A stretch of DNA of 64,000 nucleotides from Lysobacteraceae bacterium (GCA_028871555.1 JAGWNA010000001.1:62001-126000), one strand, 5' to 3'; shown: positions 53,214 through 62,827, counted from the first letter of the stretch. The notes: a model not told the origin generated them from the letters alone. Numbers and translations: made by a program.

Positions 53214-53509
53214 TACCGGTCGACCCGGCCGCCAGCCGCTACGCACCGGCAGCACCTGTCGCACTGCTCCGGGCAGGTCGCGCGGGTCCGGCAGCCGGCC
53301 GGGTAGGGTGGACGGGGCCTGCCCGCGTTTGACTGGTTGCAGGGTGGCATCCGTGCGGCGACTGGTTCCCGCCGGCGGGTGCCGCCCTGCCGGTTTCCGG
53401 CCGTGCCGGCCCGGTTCCCCTGCTTGGCGGCCAGGATGCAGCTCAAATTCTCCCGCACGGATGCGGGGGTTCCTTCCGGATCACCACCACTTGCGGTCAA
53501 TGCGATAAT
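53214..53509. other. 296-bp intergenic region before the sigma gene
   Basis: GC-rich and without coding character. A hairpin CCCGCA-cgga-TGCGGG lies at 53452-53467, followed by GGTTCCTT, and might end serC transcription. No Fur-box-like sequence or clear promoter hexamers are visible. Confidence 0.35.
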
Positions 53510-54118
53510 GTGAACACCATCACGCTGATCAACTCCTGGTGCCGCCGCATGGAACTGCAATCGGTCGAGCGCGGGCAATCTGTGCCCATGCTGGACGACC
53601 CGTCCAATTTCGATGCATTCGTTCGCGGCCAGCGCGAGGGGCTGGTGCGCTTCCTGCGTCGGCGTACCCCGCTGGAGGAAGATGCCCAGGATCTGGCGCA
53701 GGAAAGCCTGATCCGCCTGATGCGCTACCGGGGGCACGCACCCACGGCATGGGCTTCGCTGCTGTACCGCATCGCGATCAATGCCCTGAATGATCGCATG
53801 CGTCGAGCCCATACCCACCGTGAAGCGCAGCACGGCAGCCTGGACCTCGACTTTGCCGAACTGGCCTCGCCGGAACCGTCGCACGAGCAGCAGGTCGCCA
53901 CCCAGCAGGAGCTGGCCGTGCTGCAACGCGCGCTGCTCGGCTTGCCGCTGCGCTGCCGCCAGATCTATCTGTTGAACCGGATCGAGGGCATGAGCTACAT
54001 CGAGATCGCCGACCATTGCGGCATCAGTGTCAAAGCCGTGGAAAAGCACATCAGCAAGGCACTCAAGCTGCTGCGCGAACGCCTGGCGCCAGCCAGCCTG
54101 GAGTACGCCCAGCCATGA
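53510..54118 (+). CDS. ECF sigma factor, FecI-like
   Basis: A 202-residue extracytoplasmic-function sigma factor. Region 2 is FDAFVRGQREGLVRFLRRRT with EEDAQDLAQESLIRLMRY. Region 4 is LPLRCRQIYLLNRIEGMSYI with the helix-turn-helix SYIEIADHCGISVKAVEKHI. It ends in an ATGA overlap with a FecR-type gene, the classic iron-starvation-type pair in which the anti-sigma releases the factor when the surface receptor binds ligand. The start is uncertain: GTG at 53510, ATG at 53549 or ATG at 53588 all fit, and none has a good ribosome site. Confidence 0.9.
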   Translation: MNTITLINSWCRRMELQSVERGQSVPMLDDPSNFDAFVRGQREGLVRFLRRRTPLEEDAQDLAQESLIRLMRYRGHAPTAWASLLYRIAINALNDRMRRAHTHREAQHGSLDLDFAELASPEPSHEQQVATQQELAVLQRALLGLPLRCRQIYLLNRIEGMSYIEIADHCGISVKAVEKHISKALKLLRERLAPASLEYAQP

Positions 54119-55131
54119 CCCGCGATCCATCTTCCCGCAGACCGGCAGACGCTCCGCTGAGTGCCGAGGAATGGCTGGCGCATCTGCTCTCGCCGGACAA
54201 CGGCGCCGATGACAGCGAAGTCTTCGAGCGCTGGCGCGTGGCGGATCCCGAGCACGCGGCGGCATATGCCGAGGCCGAACGCATCCACCGCAGTGCGGCG
54301 CTGTTGTCGGACGATCCGCTGTTGCGCGCGGCGGCCCGTGCGGCCCGTCGCGACACCGCCCATCGACGCGGCTCGCCCCAGCGCCGCATGTGGCTGCTGG
54401 CCACCGGGATCGCCGCCAGCGTGTTGCTGACGATCGGGCTGGTTCGCCATGGCGGGGGCGACACCGGCATGGCGCAGCATTACGCCAACGCCGTCGGCCT
54501 GCCGCAGACCCTGCAACTCGCCGACGGTACCAGGCTGCGGCTGGATGCCGAGTCGGCACTCACGGTCCGCCTCGGCCCGGGGCAGCGCGTGGCCACCCTC
54601 GAACATGGCCGCGTCGAGTTCACCGTGGCACACGACCCGCAGCGGCCGTTTCTGGTACGCGCAGGCAACAGCACGATCCGCGACATCGGCACCACTTTCC
54701 AGGTCAGCCGCGACGAGGATGGCGTGACCGTCGGACTGCTCAAGGGCAAGGTCGCGGTCAGTGGCGGCAGCGGCAGCCGGCGGTGGAGCAGCGAGCTCAA
54801 ACCGGCCCAGCAGCTCCACATCGACGTCAGCGGCGTGGCCGGCGCCATCGCCCCGCTCGATCTGGCCGCCGCGCAAGGCTGGACGCACGGCGAGCTGGCG
54901 TTCCGCGAGCGCCGGCTGGACGATCTGCTCGGCGAAATGAACCGCTACTCGAAAACCCGACTGCGTCTGGGCGACCCGTCGCTGGCCGGGCTGGAAGTAA
55001 GTGGCAGCTTCCATGCCGGCGATCAGGACGCCCTGGCCAAGGCACTGGCACGCGGCTGGCAACTGCGCGTGGTGCGCACCGCCGCGAACGAGCTCACCCT
55101 GCTGCCGGCCGACACCGAACGGCAACGCTGA
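54115..55131 (+). CDS. FecR-type transmembrane anti-sigma regulator
   Basis: A 338-residue inner-membrane protein. The N-terminal cytosolic segment has LSAEEWLAHLLSPDNGADD and FERWRVADPEHAAAYAEAE, the sigma-binding DUF4880 type. A single helix lies near residues 92-108. The periplasmic FecR domain includes LADGTRLRLDAESALTV, GTTFQVSRDEDGVTVGLLKG and a C-terminal DUF4974 part (ERRLDDLLGEMNRYS). It holds the upstream sigma factor until signalled by the TonB receptor encoded next. The start overlaps the sigma stop (ATGA). Confidence 0.9.
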   Translation: MTRDPSSRRPADAPLSAEEWLAHLLSPDNGADDSEVFERWRVADPEHAAAYAEAERIHRSAALLSDDPLLRAAARAARRDTAHRRGSPQRRMWLLATGIAASVLLTIGLVRHGGGDTGMAQHYANAVGLPQTLQLADGTRLRLDAESALTVRLGPGQRVATLEHGRVEFTVAHDPQRPFLVRAGNSTIRDIGTTFQVSRDEDGVTVGLLKGKVAVSGGSGSRRWSSELKPAQQLHIDVSGVAGAIAPLDLAAAQGWTHGELAFRERRLDDLLGEMNRYSKTRLRLGDPSLAGLEVSGSFHAGDQDALAKALARGWQLRVVRTAANELTLLPADTERQR

Positions 55132-55198
55132 ACCTGGATGAGCCGAACAGGTACCTGCCGGCTTTCACGCGCCCGACATCGGAGGGCGCCGCTGCCAG

Positions 55199-55361
55199 GC
55201 AGCCCGTCGGACTTCGCTCGGCCGGGCTGCGAATCCGTCCGTGCGGTCCGGATTTCCGCCGCATCCTGGCCCATGAAACCGCCACGGGCCGGCGAAGCGT
55301 CGAAAGTCTGTCCTCGCACAGCCGCATTCCCGCCCCGACCACCATCGGCCCGACAGGCTGC
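55199..55361 (-). repeat. 163-bp imperfect-palindrome repeat, copy 2
   Basis: The reverse strand aligns end to end with copy 1 at 50650-50811. Long stretches are identical, for example GAATGCGGCTGTGCGAGGAC and GACGGATTCGCAGCCCGGCC; the difference over the full length is about 25 bases plus one gap. The terminal arms GCAGCCTGTCGG and TCCGACGGGCTGC are partly decayed. It covers the gap after the FecR gene and runs into the start of the TonB receptor gene, whose first codons and part of the signal peptide it supplies. Confidence 0.8.
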
Positions 55362-58191
55362 CTGGCTCGCACTATGCCTGCTGGGACTTTGCACGGGCCT
55401 GCATGCCGCCGGCCAGCGCCCGAACTACCACATCGCCGCCGGCTCGCTCGACGATGTACTGCGCGTGTTCGTGCAGCAAAGCGGAACCCAGCTGCTGTAC
55501 CCGCCCGAACAGACTGCCCACCGCCGCAGCAGGGGGCTGGAAGGCCGCTATGCCCCCCCGCAGGCGCTGGACATCCTGTTGCGCGACAGTGGCCTGCACG
55601 CCGATGCCGTCGCACCGGACACCTATGTGCTGCGGCGTACCCGGCAAGCCACGCGGCTGGTTGCCCGGATCCCGCGGATACCCGAGCAACATCGCCCCAC
55701 CCAACTGGGCACGATCGAAGTCACCGGCACGCATATTCGCCGTACCGTGCTGGAGACGGCAGCACCGTTGACCGTCATCGACCGCGCCCAGATCGAGCAC
55801 AGCGGCTACCAGACCCTGTTCGAGCTGCTGCGCGCGCAGCCCGGCATCCGCGTCAACAACACGCCGGTGGCGATGACCGACGGCACCGCCTATCAGAACA
55901 ACGGCCTGTCCGGCGCGATCGGGGCCGCCGCCGTGGACCTGCACGGCCTGGGCCCGACTGCCACGCTGTTCCTGATCGACGGCCAGCGCATGGCCGGTTA
56001 CGGATTGGCGCAGGGCGAGTTCGGCCTGGTCAACGATCTGGACAGCATTCCACTGGCCCTGATCGAGCGGATCGAGGTGCTGCGCGACGGCGCCTCGGCG
56101 GTCTACGGTTCCGATGCCATGGCGGGGGTGGTCAACATCATCCTGCGCAAGCAATTCGACGGTGTCGCGCTGGAAGGCAATACCGGCATCTCGGCGCACG
56201 GCGACGCCAACCAGCATCGCGGCACGGCAACCTTCGGCACCACCACCGCCGGCGGCAGCCATCTTCTGCTCAGCATCGACTACCTCAACCGGCTGCCGCT
56301 GCTGGGGCGCCAGCGCACCTGGGTGGCGGATGCGGCGCGTGCTGCGGCGACGCCGGCAGGTGCAAACACCGACTTCTTCTTCTTCGACAACGGCCAGATC
56401 AACCATGCCGGTGGCGAGACCTGCAGCCAGTTCCTTCCGGATGGCCCGTGCACCAGCAATGCGGCCAATCAGACCAACCTGCAGACCGGACTGGAAAGCC
56501 GCTCCATTCTGGGTCATTTCGAGCACCCCATGGGCCCGCTCTCGTTCTACCTGGGCTATCGCTGGACCATGCTTCGACAGCGCCAGCAGATGGCACCGGC
56601 CACGGAGCAGCTGCTGCTCAGCGACCCCAGCCAGCCTGGCGGCTCCCGGCAATTGACCTATGCCTTCGACGATATCGGCCCGGTGAGTGACGTTACCCAG
56701 TCGAACAGCAATCAGCTGACCCTGGGGCTGCGCGGCTCGCCGGGTGCATGGAACTGGGACGTGCACCTGGACGGCCAGCGCAATGCGGGCACCGACCGCG
56801 TCCACGGCCTGTTGCGCACCAGTGTGCTCGACCAGGCACTGAGCGATGGCAGCTACCAGCTCGGCTCCTATGACAACCGGCCCGGACTGCTGGCCCAGTT
56901 GTCGCCCACCCTGGTGCGCACCGGGCACACCAGCCAGACCGGTTTCAGCGCCCATGTCAGCGGCCCGCTCGGAAACTGGAGCAGCGGCACGCCGTCGCTG
57001 GCGGCGGGCATCGAGGGTTACCGCGAGCGGCTGGTGGATCACCCCGATCCGCTGCTGATCCACAACGATGTCTTTCAGTTCCAGTCGCCCTATACACGTC
57101 ATGGCGACCGCTGGATCTCGGCGGCCTACCTCGAACTGGAAGCGCCGCTGGGCCGCCGGTTGACCGTGAACCTGGCCGGCCGCGTCGACCACAGCAGCGG
57201 GTTCGGCTGGGCCGCCTCGCCGAAGCTCGGGCTGAAATGGGACATCTCCGACAGCATCAGCCTGCGCGGCACCGTGGCACGCGGCTATCGCGCACCGACC
57301 CTGCCCGAACTCGAACGCCCGCAGGCGCTGACCCCGAGCGGCGTGGTGGTCGAGGTTCCCAATGCACTGCTGCCCTGCCGCGATCCGACGCCAGCCAGCA
57401 GCAGCACCACGTTCTGCACATTGCGACTGGACAGCGTGGGCAACCCGGGGCTTCGACCGGAACGCTCGCGCAGCATCACCCTGGGACTGGTGCTGGCACC
57501 GACGCCCGCACTGGGCATCGCGCTGGACGTCTTCCAGATCCGCCGCACGCACGAGATCAACCCCCTGCCGGTCTCCTACGCGCTGGAGCATCCGGACATT
57601 TACCCGCAGCTGTTCCAGCGCGATGCCGCAGGCGTACTCAATGCATTCGACCAGCAGTTGGTGAACCTGGGCCACACCACCGTGCGCTCGTACGACCTCG
57701 ATGCGCACTACCGCCTGGAGACCGGCCGGTTCGGGCGGTTCGGCTTCAACCTGAGCGTGGACTGGCTGGCCGAGCTGCGACGCCAGACCCACCCCGGCGC
57801 CGCACTGGAGTCGTTCGCCGGCTACGCCAACCAGCCGCGCACCACCGCGCTGGCCGGTCTGGAATGGGCACGGGGCAACTGGAGCAGCGCCGCCAATCTG
57901 CGCTACATCGGCCACTATGCCTTTGCACCCGGCTCGAACAGCCTGGTCACCTGCCCCGCCGTCCAGCAACAGGCCGGCCACTGCACCACCCCCGCCTTCA
58001 GCCTGCTGGATCTCGACCTGGAGTACGCCGGCATCCGGCACTGGCGGTTCGGTCTCAACGTGCACAACGCGCTCGACCATCGCCCGGTCTATTACGGCAA
58101 TCCCGTCGTGGGCTACAACCCCGCGTTCGACGACGTGGTCGGGCGTTATTTCCTGCTGAGCTTCCGCTACCGCAGCCAGCCGCCCGGTTGA
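55273..58191 (+). CDS. TonB-dependent receptor with STN signalling domain
   Basis: About 972 residues from the ATG at 55273. A signal peptide (AAWLALCLLGLCTGLHAAG) follows an unusually long n-region. The STN domain (NYHIAAGSLDDVLRVFVQQS to DTYVLRR) is the part that contacts FecR-type regulators. The plug contains LGTIEVTGTHIRRTVLETAA, LIERIEVLRDGASAVYGSDA and GVVNIILRK. A 22-stranded barrel follows, ending in VGRYFLLSFRYRSQPPG. It imports a ligand across the outer membrane using TonB energy and signals through the two genes upstream. The 5' end lies inside the palindromic repeat, so the start is uncertain. The ligand is unknown; barrel cysteines may form a disulfide. Confidence 0.88.
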   Translation: MKPPRAGEASKVCPRTAAFPPRPPSARQAAWLALCLLGLCTGLHAAGQRPNYHIAAGSLDDVLRVFVQQSGTQLLYPPEQTAHRRSRGLEGRYAPPQALDILLRDSGLHADAVAPDTYVLRRTRQATRLVARIPRIPEQHRPTQLGTIEVTGTHIRRTVLETAAPLTVIDRAQIEHSGYQTLFELLRAQPGIRVNNTPVAMTDGTAYQNNGLSGAIGAAAVDLHGLGPTATLFLIDGQRMAGYGLAQGEFGLVNDLDSIPLALIERIEVLRDGASAVYGSDAMAGVVNIILRKQFDGVALEGNTGISAHGDANQHRGTATFGTTTAGGSHLLLSIDYLNRLPLLGRQRTWVADAARAAATPAGANTDFFFFDNGQINHAGGETCSQFLPDGPCTSNAANQTNLQTGLESRSILGHFEHPMGPLSFYLGYRWTMLRQRQQMAPATEQLLLSDPSQPGGSRQLTYAFDDIGPVSDVTQSNSNQLTLGLRGSPGAWNWDVHLDGQRNAGTDRVHGLLRTSVLDQALSDGSYQLGSYDNRPGLLAQLSPTLVRTGHTSQTGFSAHVSGPLGNWSSGTPSLAAGIEGYRERLVDHPDPLLIHNDVFQFQSPYTRHGDRWISAAYLELEAPLGRRLTVNLAGRVDHSSGFGWAASPKLGLKWDISDSISLRGTVARGYRAPTLPELERPQALTPSGVVVEVPNALLPCRDPTPASSSTTFCTLRLDSVGNPGLRPERSRSITLGLVLAPTPALGIALDVFQIRRTHEINPLPVSYALEHPDIYPQLFQRDAAGVLNAFDQQLVNLGHTTVRSYDLDAHYRLETGRFGRFGFNLSVDWLAELRRQTHPGAALESFAGYANQPRTTALAGLEWARGNWSSAANLRYIGHYAFAPGSNSLVTCPAVQQQAGHCTTPAFSLLDLDLEYAGIRHWRFGLNVHNALDHRPVYYGNPVVGYNPAFDDVVGRYFLLSFRYRSQPPG

Positions 58192-58301
58192 GCCCGTGCG
58201 CCGCTTCACGCCAGGCCCTCCGAAAAGGTCGCCAAGCGTGAAACGGCAAGCGGTAGGGTAACTGCGCGCTGCCGCGTTTATGCTCTGGTACGTTTGCCCG
58301 C

Positions 58302-58343
58302 GCGGCCCGGAATCTGGATGCCAGAATTCCGGGCCGCGTTTTT
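58302..58343 (+). terminator. strong intrinsic terminator
   Basis: GCGGCCCGGAAT-CTGG pairs with CCAG-AATTCCGGGCCGC (one bulged T) around a 3-base loop, followed by GTTTTTG. It lies 110 bases past the receptor stop and only 43 bases before the autotransporter start. It can end the receptor transcript or act as a leader attenuator for the autotransporter. Confidence 0.8.
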
Positions 58344-58385
58344 GTCCACAACAAGTTCATCGAGTTCGATCTACCAGGGGGAGTC

Positions 58386-61300
58386 ATGAAACAACGCAGT
58401 ACCCGTCCGTTCGCCGGTCGTCAAGGCGCGCCGAAGCTGTTGACGGCGATGATCGCCGTGGCCCTTGCCGCACCGTCGCTGAGTCATGCGCAAAGCTTCG
58501 TGTCCGCCGGGCCGGGGATCGAAACGGGACCGTACTTTTTCCTGAATGGCGCCGACAGTCCGCAACCGGGGCAACCCACGGACACGGTGCCCTATTTCGC
58601 GACGCAGTCCGGCGCGATCCAGTCGATCGCGGTCGATCCGTTCAACGCCAACATCATGCTGGCCGGTTCGCCCAGCGGCGGCATTTTCCGCAGCACGGAC
58701 GGCGGCCAGCACTGGGCCGCCATGACCGACCAGCAAGGTTCGCTGGCCATCTCCAATATCAGTTTCGACCCGACCGATCCGACCGGCATGACCGTCGTGG
58801 CCAGCATTGGCAGCACGACCAACGGCGCCACCGGCACGTCTTTCGACCGCGGCGGCCTGACCAACCAGGGCCTGCTGTATTCCACCGACGGCGGCAAGAC
58901 CTGGAGCACGATCGGCCAGAACGCCTTGCCGGACGTGAGCATGCTCAGCGTGCTGGCACGCGGCCAGACGATCATGGCGGCCGGCTTCGAGGAAGAAGGC
59001 GAGAAGGCCAATGGCCCAGGCTCCGGCCTTTATCGCAGCACCGACGGCGGCGTGACCTTCACCCAGGTCGCCCAGACTGCCGGCTCCGGACTGCCGCCCG
59101 GCCCCACCTCGGCGCTGGTCGGCGATCCCACCGATCCGAACCGCTTCTACGTCGGTGTCACCGGCACCAGCGATACGGCGGTCTATACCAGCGACGACGG
59201 CGGCAAGACCTGGAGCAAGGTCTTCAGCGCCGCCAACGCCAACGGCGCGATCAACGCCAATACGCCCACCATGCTGCGCGTAGCGGCCGGACCCAATGGT
59301 TCGGTGGTGGTCGGCGTGGTCGACATGGCGCTGGGCCAGCTGAACAACGCCTTCCTGTCGCAGGACGGCGGCAAGAGCTGGGTCGACCTGAGCTCCTCGC
59401 TGGCCCCCGGCACGGTATCGAACGAGCCTGCTGCCGGCAGGTCGCGCGCCGCCGCCTACCAGCTCAAGCGCTATGGCGAGGTGATCCCCGGTCTGGCGAT
59501 CAACCAGGGCGGGCAGGCCGCGACCAACTCGCTGGTGGCAATCGACCCCAACCACCCCAACGTGGTCTACATCGCGGGCGACGGCCGCTACGACAGCGTC
59601 ACCGGCAGCACCATCGAGGGCGTATCGGCCATCCGCGTGACGGTGAATGCCGACGGCTCTGTGACCTATGCACCGCTGACCGACAACTTCACCAGCGATC
59701 ACTCCACCGTGCACCCCGACGCCCGCGCCTTCGCCTTCGACGCGCAGGGCAATCTGCTGATGAGCACCGACGGCGGCCTGTACTTCCGCACCAACCCCAC
59801 CAGCGACAACGGCGTCTGGCGCGGACTGAACAACGGCCGCCAGGCGCTGGAGATCTACAGCCTCGGGCTGGATCCCAATACCGGGCAGCTCGCCGTGGCG
59901 GCGCAGGACAACGGCGCGGCCCGGCAGATGCCGACGAACCGCTCCGTCTACCAGCAGATCGGCGGCGGCGACGGCACGCTGGCCCTGATCAACGGCCAGA
60001 GCACGCCGGGCTACAGCTACACCTACGTGGCCAGCCAGTATCTGGGCGGCCTGACCCGCTACAAGACCGACGCGCAGGGCAACTACGTCGACACCGTGCC
60101 GTGGACGGATGCCAACGGCAACCTGATCACCAACTTCCCGTTGAGCACGGACATCTACTTCGCGCCGGACAGCGGTGGCCAGTTCTTCACGGTGGCCGGC
60201 CCCGGCGGCGGCGACATCGTGGAGCTGGACTCCAACACGGTCAACTTCGTCAATCCGTTCGTTCTCAACAACGTCGACAAGAGCCTGATGGCAACCGGCG
60301 TGTCGCCGGGCGTGCTGGTGTCGCAGGACAACTTCAACGTGGCGCCGACGCCCTACGTCGCCGGCGACACCGCGTGCACCCAGTATTGCTACCAGATCCT
60401 GCCGTCGTACTTCGCGGGCACCACGGGTTTCGTGTCCGCGCTGGACTTCGGTACCCGCGACAACACCTACGCCCTGCTGGCCGGCACCTACCTCTACCAG
60501 GATCCGCAGTCCGGCAACTACGCACGGCTGTTCCGCAGCACCGGCACCTCGCTCGACAGCATCGACCTGCAGCCGGTGTTTTCCTATCCGGTGGCGATGC
60601 ATGCGCCCAATGCGGTGCTGTTCGACCCGCGCAGCGAAAACCGCTTCTTCGCCGCCGCGCCCGGCGCCAGCGGCGACGGCTTCCTGTGGGGCACCGTGGA
60701 CGGCGGCGCCACCGGCAAGGACCTGACGGCGAACCTGCCGGCGAACTTCATCCGCCCTGACGCGCTCGGCTTCATCAGCAACAACGGCGTCAACGCGCTG
60801 CTGGTCGGCGGCTTGAATTCGGCGGCCAATGCCGGCGATCCGCTGGTATCGGCCGACAGCGACGCCAACGGCAACCTCGGCAACTGGCGGCGGCTGGGCA
60901 ACGGGCTGCCGAACGCGCAGATCACCGTGATCGACTACCAGCCCGGCCTGGACGCGCTGGCCATCGGCACCTACGGGCGCGGCGCCTGGATGCTGTACGA
61001 CGTCACCAGCAACTACGCCGACGCCACGGTGCTGCAGTTCGGCCTGGCCAACAACGACTCCAACCCCGATGCGTCCCTGCTCACCGGCAATCGCCCGCTG
61101 ATCAAGTACGGCACCGGCACACTGACCATCGCCGGCAACGCCACCTATACCGGCGGCACCAGCATCGACAAGGGCAATGTGGTGCTTAACGGCGCCGTGC
61201 TCAACGGCGTCAAACTGGCGGCGGCGGCAACGCTGGCCGGCAGCGGTTCGGCATCGGGCCAGCTCGATGTACAGGGCGGTCTGGTGGCACCGGGCAGCGC

Positions 61301-62795
61301 CAGCGGCAATACGCTGACCGTCGGCAGCCTGACCAACCAGGGCGGCACCATGCTGTTCGCCTATGGCCCGGCCAGCGGACAGAACACGCATTTGACGGTG
61401 AACGGCCATGCCGACATCAGCGGGATGCAGCTGATGCTGACACCGACATCGGCAACGATACCGTTCTACGCCGACTACAGCCTGCTGAGCGCCGGCAGCC
61501 TGAGCGGCCAGTTCGCCAACGCCGCCAGCACGTCGAACACGACGGCCTGGCTCGATCTCGCCTCGCTGAAACCAGCCGCCAACAGTTCCACGCCCGTCCC
61601 GACGGCTGTGCCATCGGGCCAGCTGGCGCGCCTGGATTATCTCAACAACATCTCGCTGGAAATCCTCAACCCGATCAACTGGACGGCCGGCACCAGCAAC
61701 AGCAACCAGAACGCGGTCGGCCAGGTGCTGAACAGCCTGCAGTACACGGCTTCGGGCAACCTGCTCGGCGCACTCGACACGGTGGCCAGCGGCAACATAC
61801 CGTTGAACCTGGAGGCCATCTCCGGCGAGAGCAGCGTGGCGTCGGCGCGCGCGATCAACCTGGCCGGCGATCGCTTCCTCGCCACGATCGGCGGCCAGAT
61901 GCTCGATGCACCGGGTTGCCACGACAGCCAGGGCGACCGCCCAGGCTGCCGCAATCCCGGCCAGAATGTGGGCGACCACCGGTTCTGGGCGCAGACCATG
62001 AGCACCACCACCCGCCTGAGCGGCGAGTTCCAGAACAACTATTTCGACGGCAGCGGCATCGCCATCGGTGGCGAGATCGCCTTGGGAGAACGGATCAGGG
62101 CCGGCGTCGCGCTGGGCTACAGCGACATGTCAACCAGCACCCCGGCGCTGTCGTCGAACGTGCGCTCGCAATACGACATGCTGGCAGCCTATGCCGACTA
62201 TCAGCACGACCACTGGTTCATCGGCGGCGTGCTGAGCCACAGCAACGGCTGGAGCCAGGCCGATCACGCCAGCGCAGCCGGCGCGCAGACCGCCAGCGCC
62301 AAGCCCAGCGCATCGTCCACGGCGCTGCAGGTGACCTCGGGGCTGGACTACCGGCTTGCCCGGGACTGGTTCGTGCAACCGTACGCCGACCTGATGGCGG
62401 CGAAATCCACGCAGGATGCCTACAGCGAGTACGGTGCCGGCGCGCTGTCGTTGCACTACGGCAAGATCGACCAGACCCGTTACCAGGGCGATCTGGGCGT
62501 GAAGCTGGGCACCTCGTTCGGGAAGGGGAACACGATCTTCAAGCCCTACGTGGGCCTGGCCGAAGCCGCCGCATGGGGCGACCGCCGGCCACAGGCGCAG
62601 GTGAGCTTCGAAGGCGCACCGGGCACCAGCTTCCGGATCCGTGGCAACAGCGTGCCCCGCTCGTGGTTGAATGGGCAGGCGGGCGTGCACATGGCCTTCG
62701 GCAAGTCGGTGTTGTTCGACGTGAGCTACCAGGGCGCGCTGACCGGCCGTCTGCACAACGACTTCTTCAATGCCGGCCTGGCGTGGCGATTCTGA
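58386..62795 (+). CDS. autotransporter with Asp-box beta-propeller passenger
   Basis: A 1469-residue type Va autotransporter. The signal peptide covers residues 1-35 (LLTAMIAVALAAPSLSHAQ). The passenger (about 40-880) carries repeated Asp-box/BNR motifs, including RSTDGGQHW at 102-110, YSTDGGKTW at 165-173, later RSTDGGVTF and TSDDGGKTW, typical of sialidase-like or VPS10-like beta-propellers. About residues 900-950 hold an autotransporter-associated beta-strand repeat (GTGTLTIAGNATYTGGTSI). The translocator barrel starts near 1198 (RFWAQTMSTTTRLSGEFQ) and ends in FNAGLAWRF. GGGGGAG lies just before the ATG. Adhesion or glycan binding is plausible; sialidase catalytic residues were not identified. 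Confidence 0.9.
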   Translation: MKQRSTRPFAGRQGAPKLLTAMIAVALAAPSLSHAQSFVSAGPGIETGPYFFLNGADSPQPGQPTDTVPYFATQSGAIQSIAVDPFNANIMLAGSPSGGIFRSTDGGQHWAAMTDQQGSLAISNISFDPTDPTGMTVVASIGSTTNGATGTSFDRGGLTNQGLLYSTDGGKTWSTIGQNALPDVSMLSVLARGQTIMAAGFEEEGEKANGPGSGLYRSTDGGVTFTQVAQTAGSGLPPGPTSALVGDPTDPNRFYVGVTGTSDTAVYTSDDGGKTWSKVFSAANANGAINANTPTMLRVAAGPNGSVVVGVVDMALGQLNNAFLSQDGGKSWVDLSSSLAPGTVSNEPAAGRSRAAAYQLKRYGEVIPGLAINQGGQAATNSLVAIDPNHPNVVYIAGDGRYDSVTGSTIEGVSAIRVTVNADGSVTYAPLTDNFTSDHSTVHPDARAFAFDAQGNLLMSTDGGLYFRTNPTSDNGVWRGLNNGRQALEIYSLGLDPNTGQLAVAAQDNGAARQMPTNRSVYQQIGGGDGTLALINGQSTPGYSYTYVASQYLGGLTRYKTDAQGNYVDTVPWTDANGNLITNFPLSTDIYFAPDSGGQFFTVAGPGGGDIVELDSNTVNFVNPFVLNNVDKSLMATGVSPGVLVSQDNFNVAPTPYVAGDTACTQYCYQILPSYFAGTTGFVSALDFGTRDNTYALLAGTYLYQDPQSGNYARLFRSTGTSLDSIDLQPVFSYPVAMHAPNAVLFDPRSENRFFAAAPGASGDGFLWGTVDGGATGKDLTANLPANFIRPDALGFISNNGVNALLVGGLNSAANAGDPLVSADSDANGNLGNWRRLGNGLPNAQITVIDYQPGLDALAIGTYGRGAWMLYDVTSNYADATVLQFGLANNDSNPDASLLTGNRPLIKYGTGTLTIAGNATYTGGTSIDKGNVVLNGAVLNGVKLAAAATLAGSGSASGQLDVQGGLVAPGSASGNTLTVGSLTNQGGTMLFAYGPASGQNTHLTVNGHADISGMQLMLTPTSATIPFYADYSLLSAGSLSGQFANAASTSNTTAWLDLASLKPAANSSTPVPTAVPSGQLARLDYLNNISLEILNPINWTAGTSNSNQNAVGQVLNSLQYTASGNLLGALDTVASGNIPLNLEAISGESSVASARAINLAGDRFLATIGGQMLDAPGCHDSQGDRPGCRNPGQNVGDHRFWAQTMSTTTRLSGEFQNNYFDGSGIAIGGEIALGERIRAGVALGYSDMSTSTPALSSNVRSQYDMLAAYADYQHDHWFIGGVLSHSNGWSQADHASAAGAQTASAKPSASSTALQVTSGLDYRLARDWFVQPYADLMAAKSTQDAYSEYGAGALSLHYGKIDQTRYQGDLGVKLGTSFGKGNTIFKPYVGLAEAAAWGDRRPQAQVSFEGAPGTSFRIRGNSVPRSWLNGQAGVHMAFGKSVLFDVSYQGALTGRLHNDFFNAGLAWRF

Positions 62796-62827
62796 AGAGG
62801 AGTCTGCCGGAGTCATCAGATGTGCAC

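Noticed and set aside
55372-58209. Long leftward open frame opposite the TonB receptor
   Set aside because: It is a shadow of the forward receptor gene, which has STN, plug and barrel motifs throughout.
58371-61979. Very long leftward open frame opposite the autotransporter
   Set aside because: It mirrors the GC-rich codon pattern of the autotransporter, has low-complexity Ala/Gly/Val/Arg content and no recognisable domain. The forward gene has a signal peptide, repeats and a barrel.
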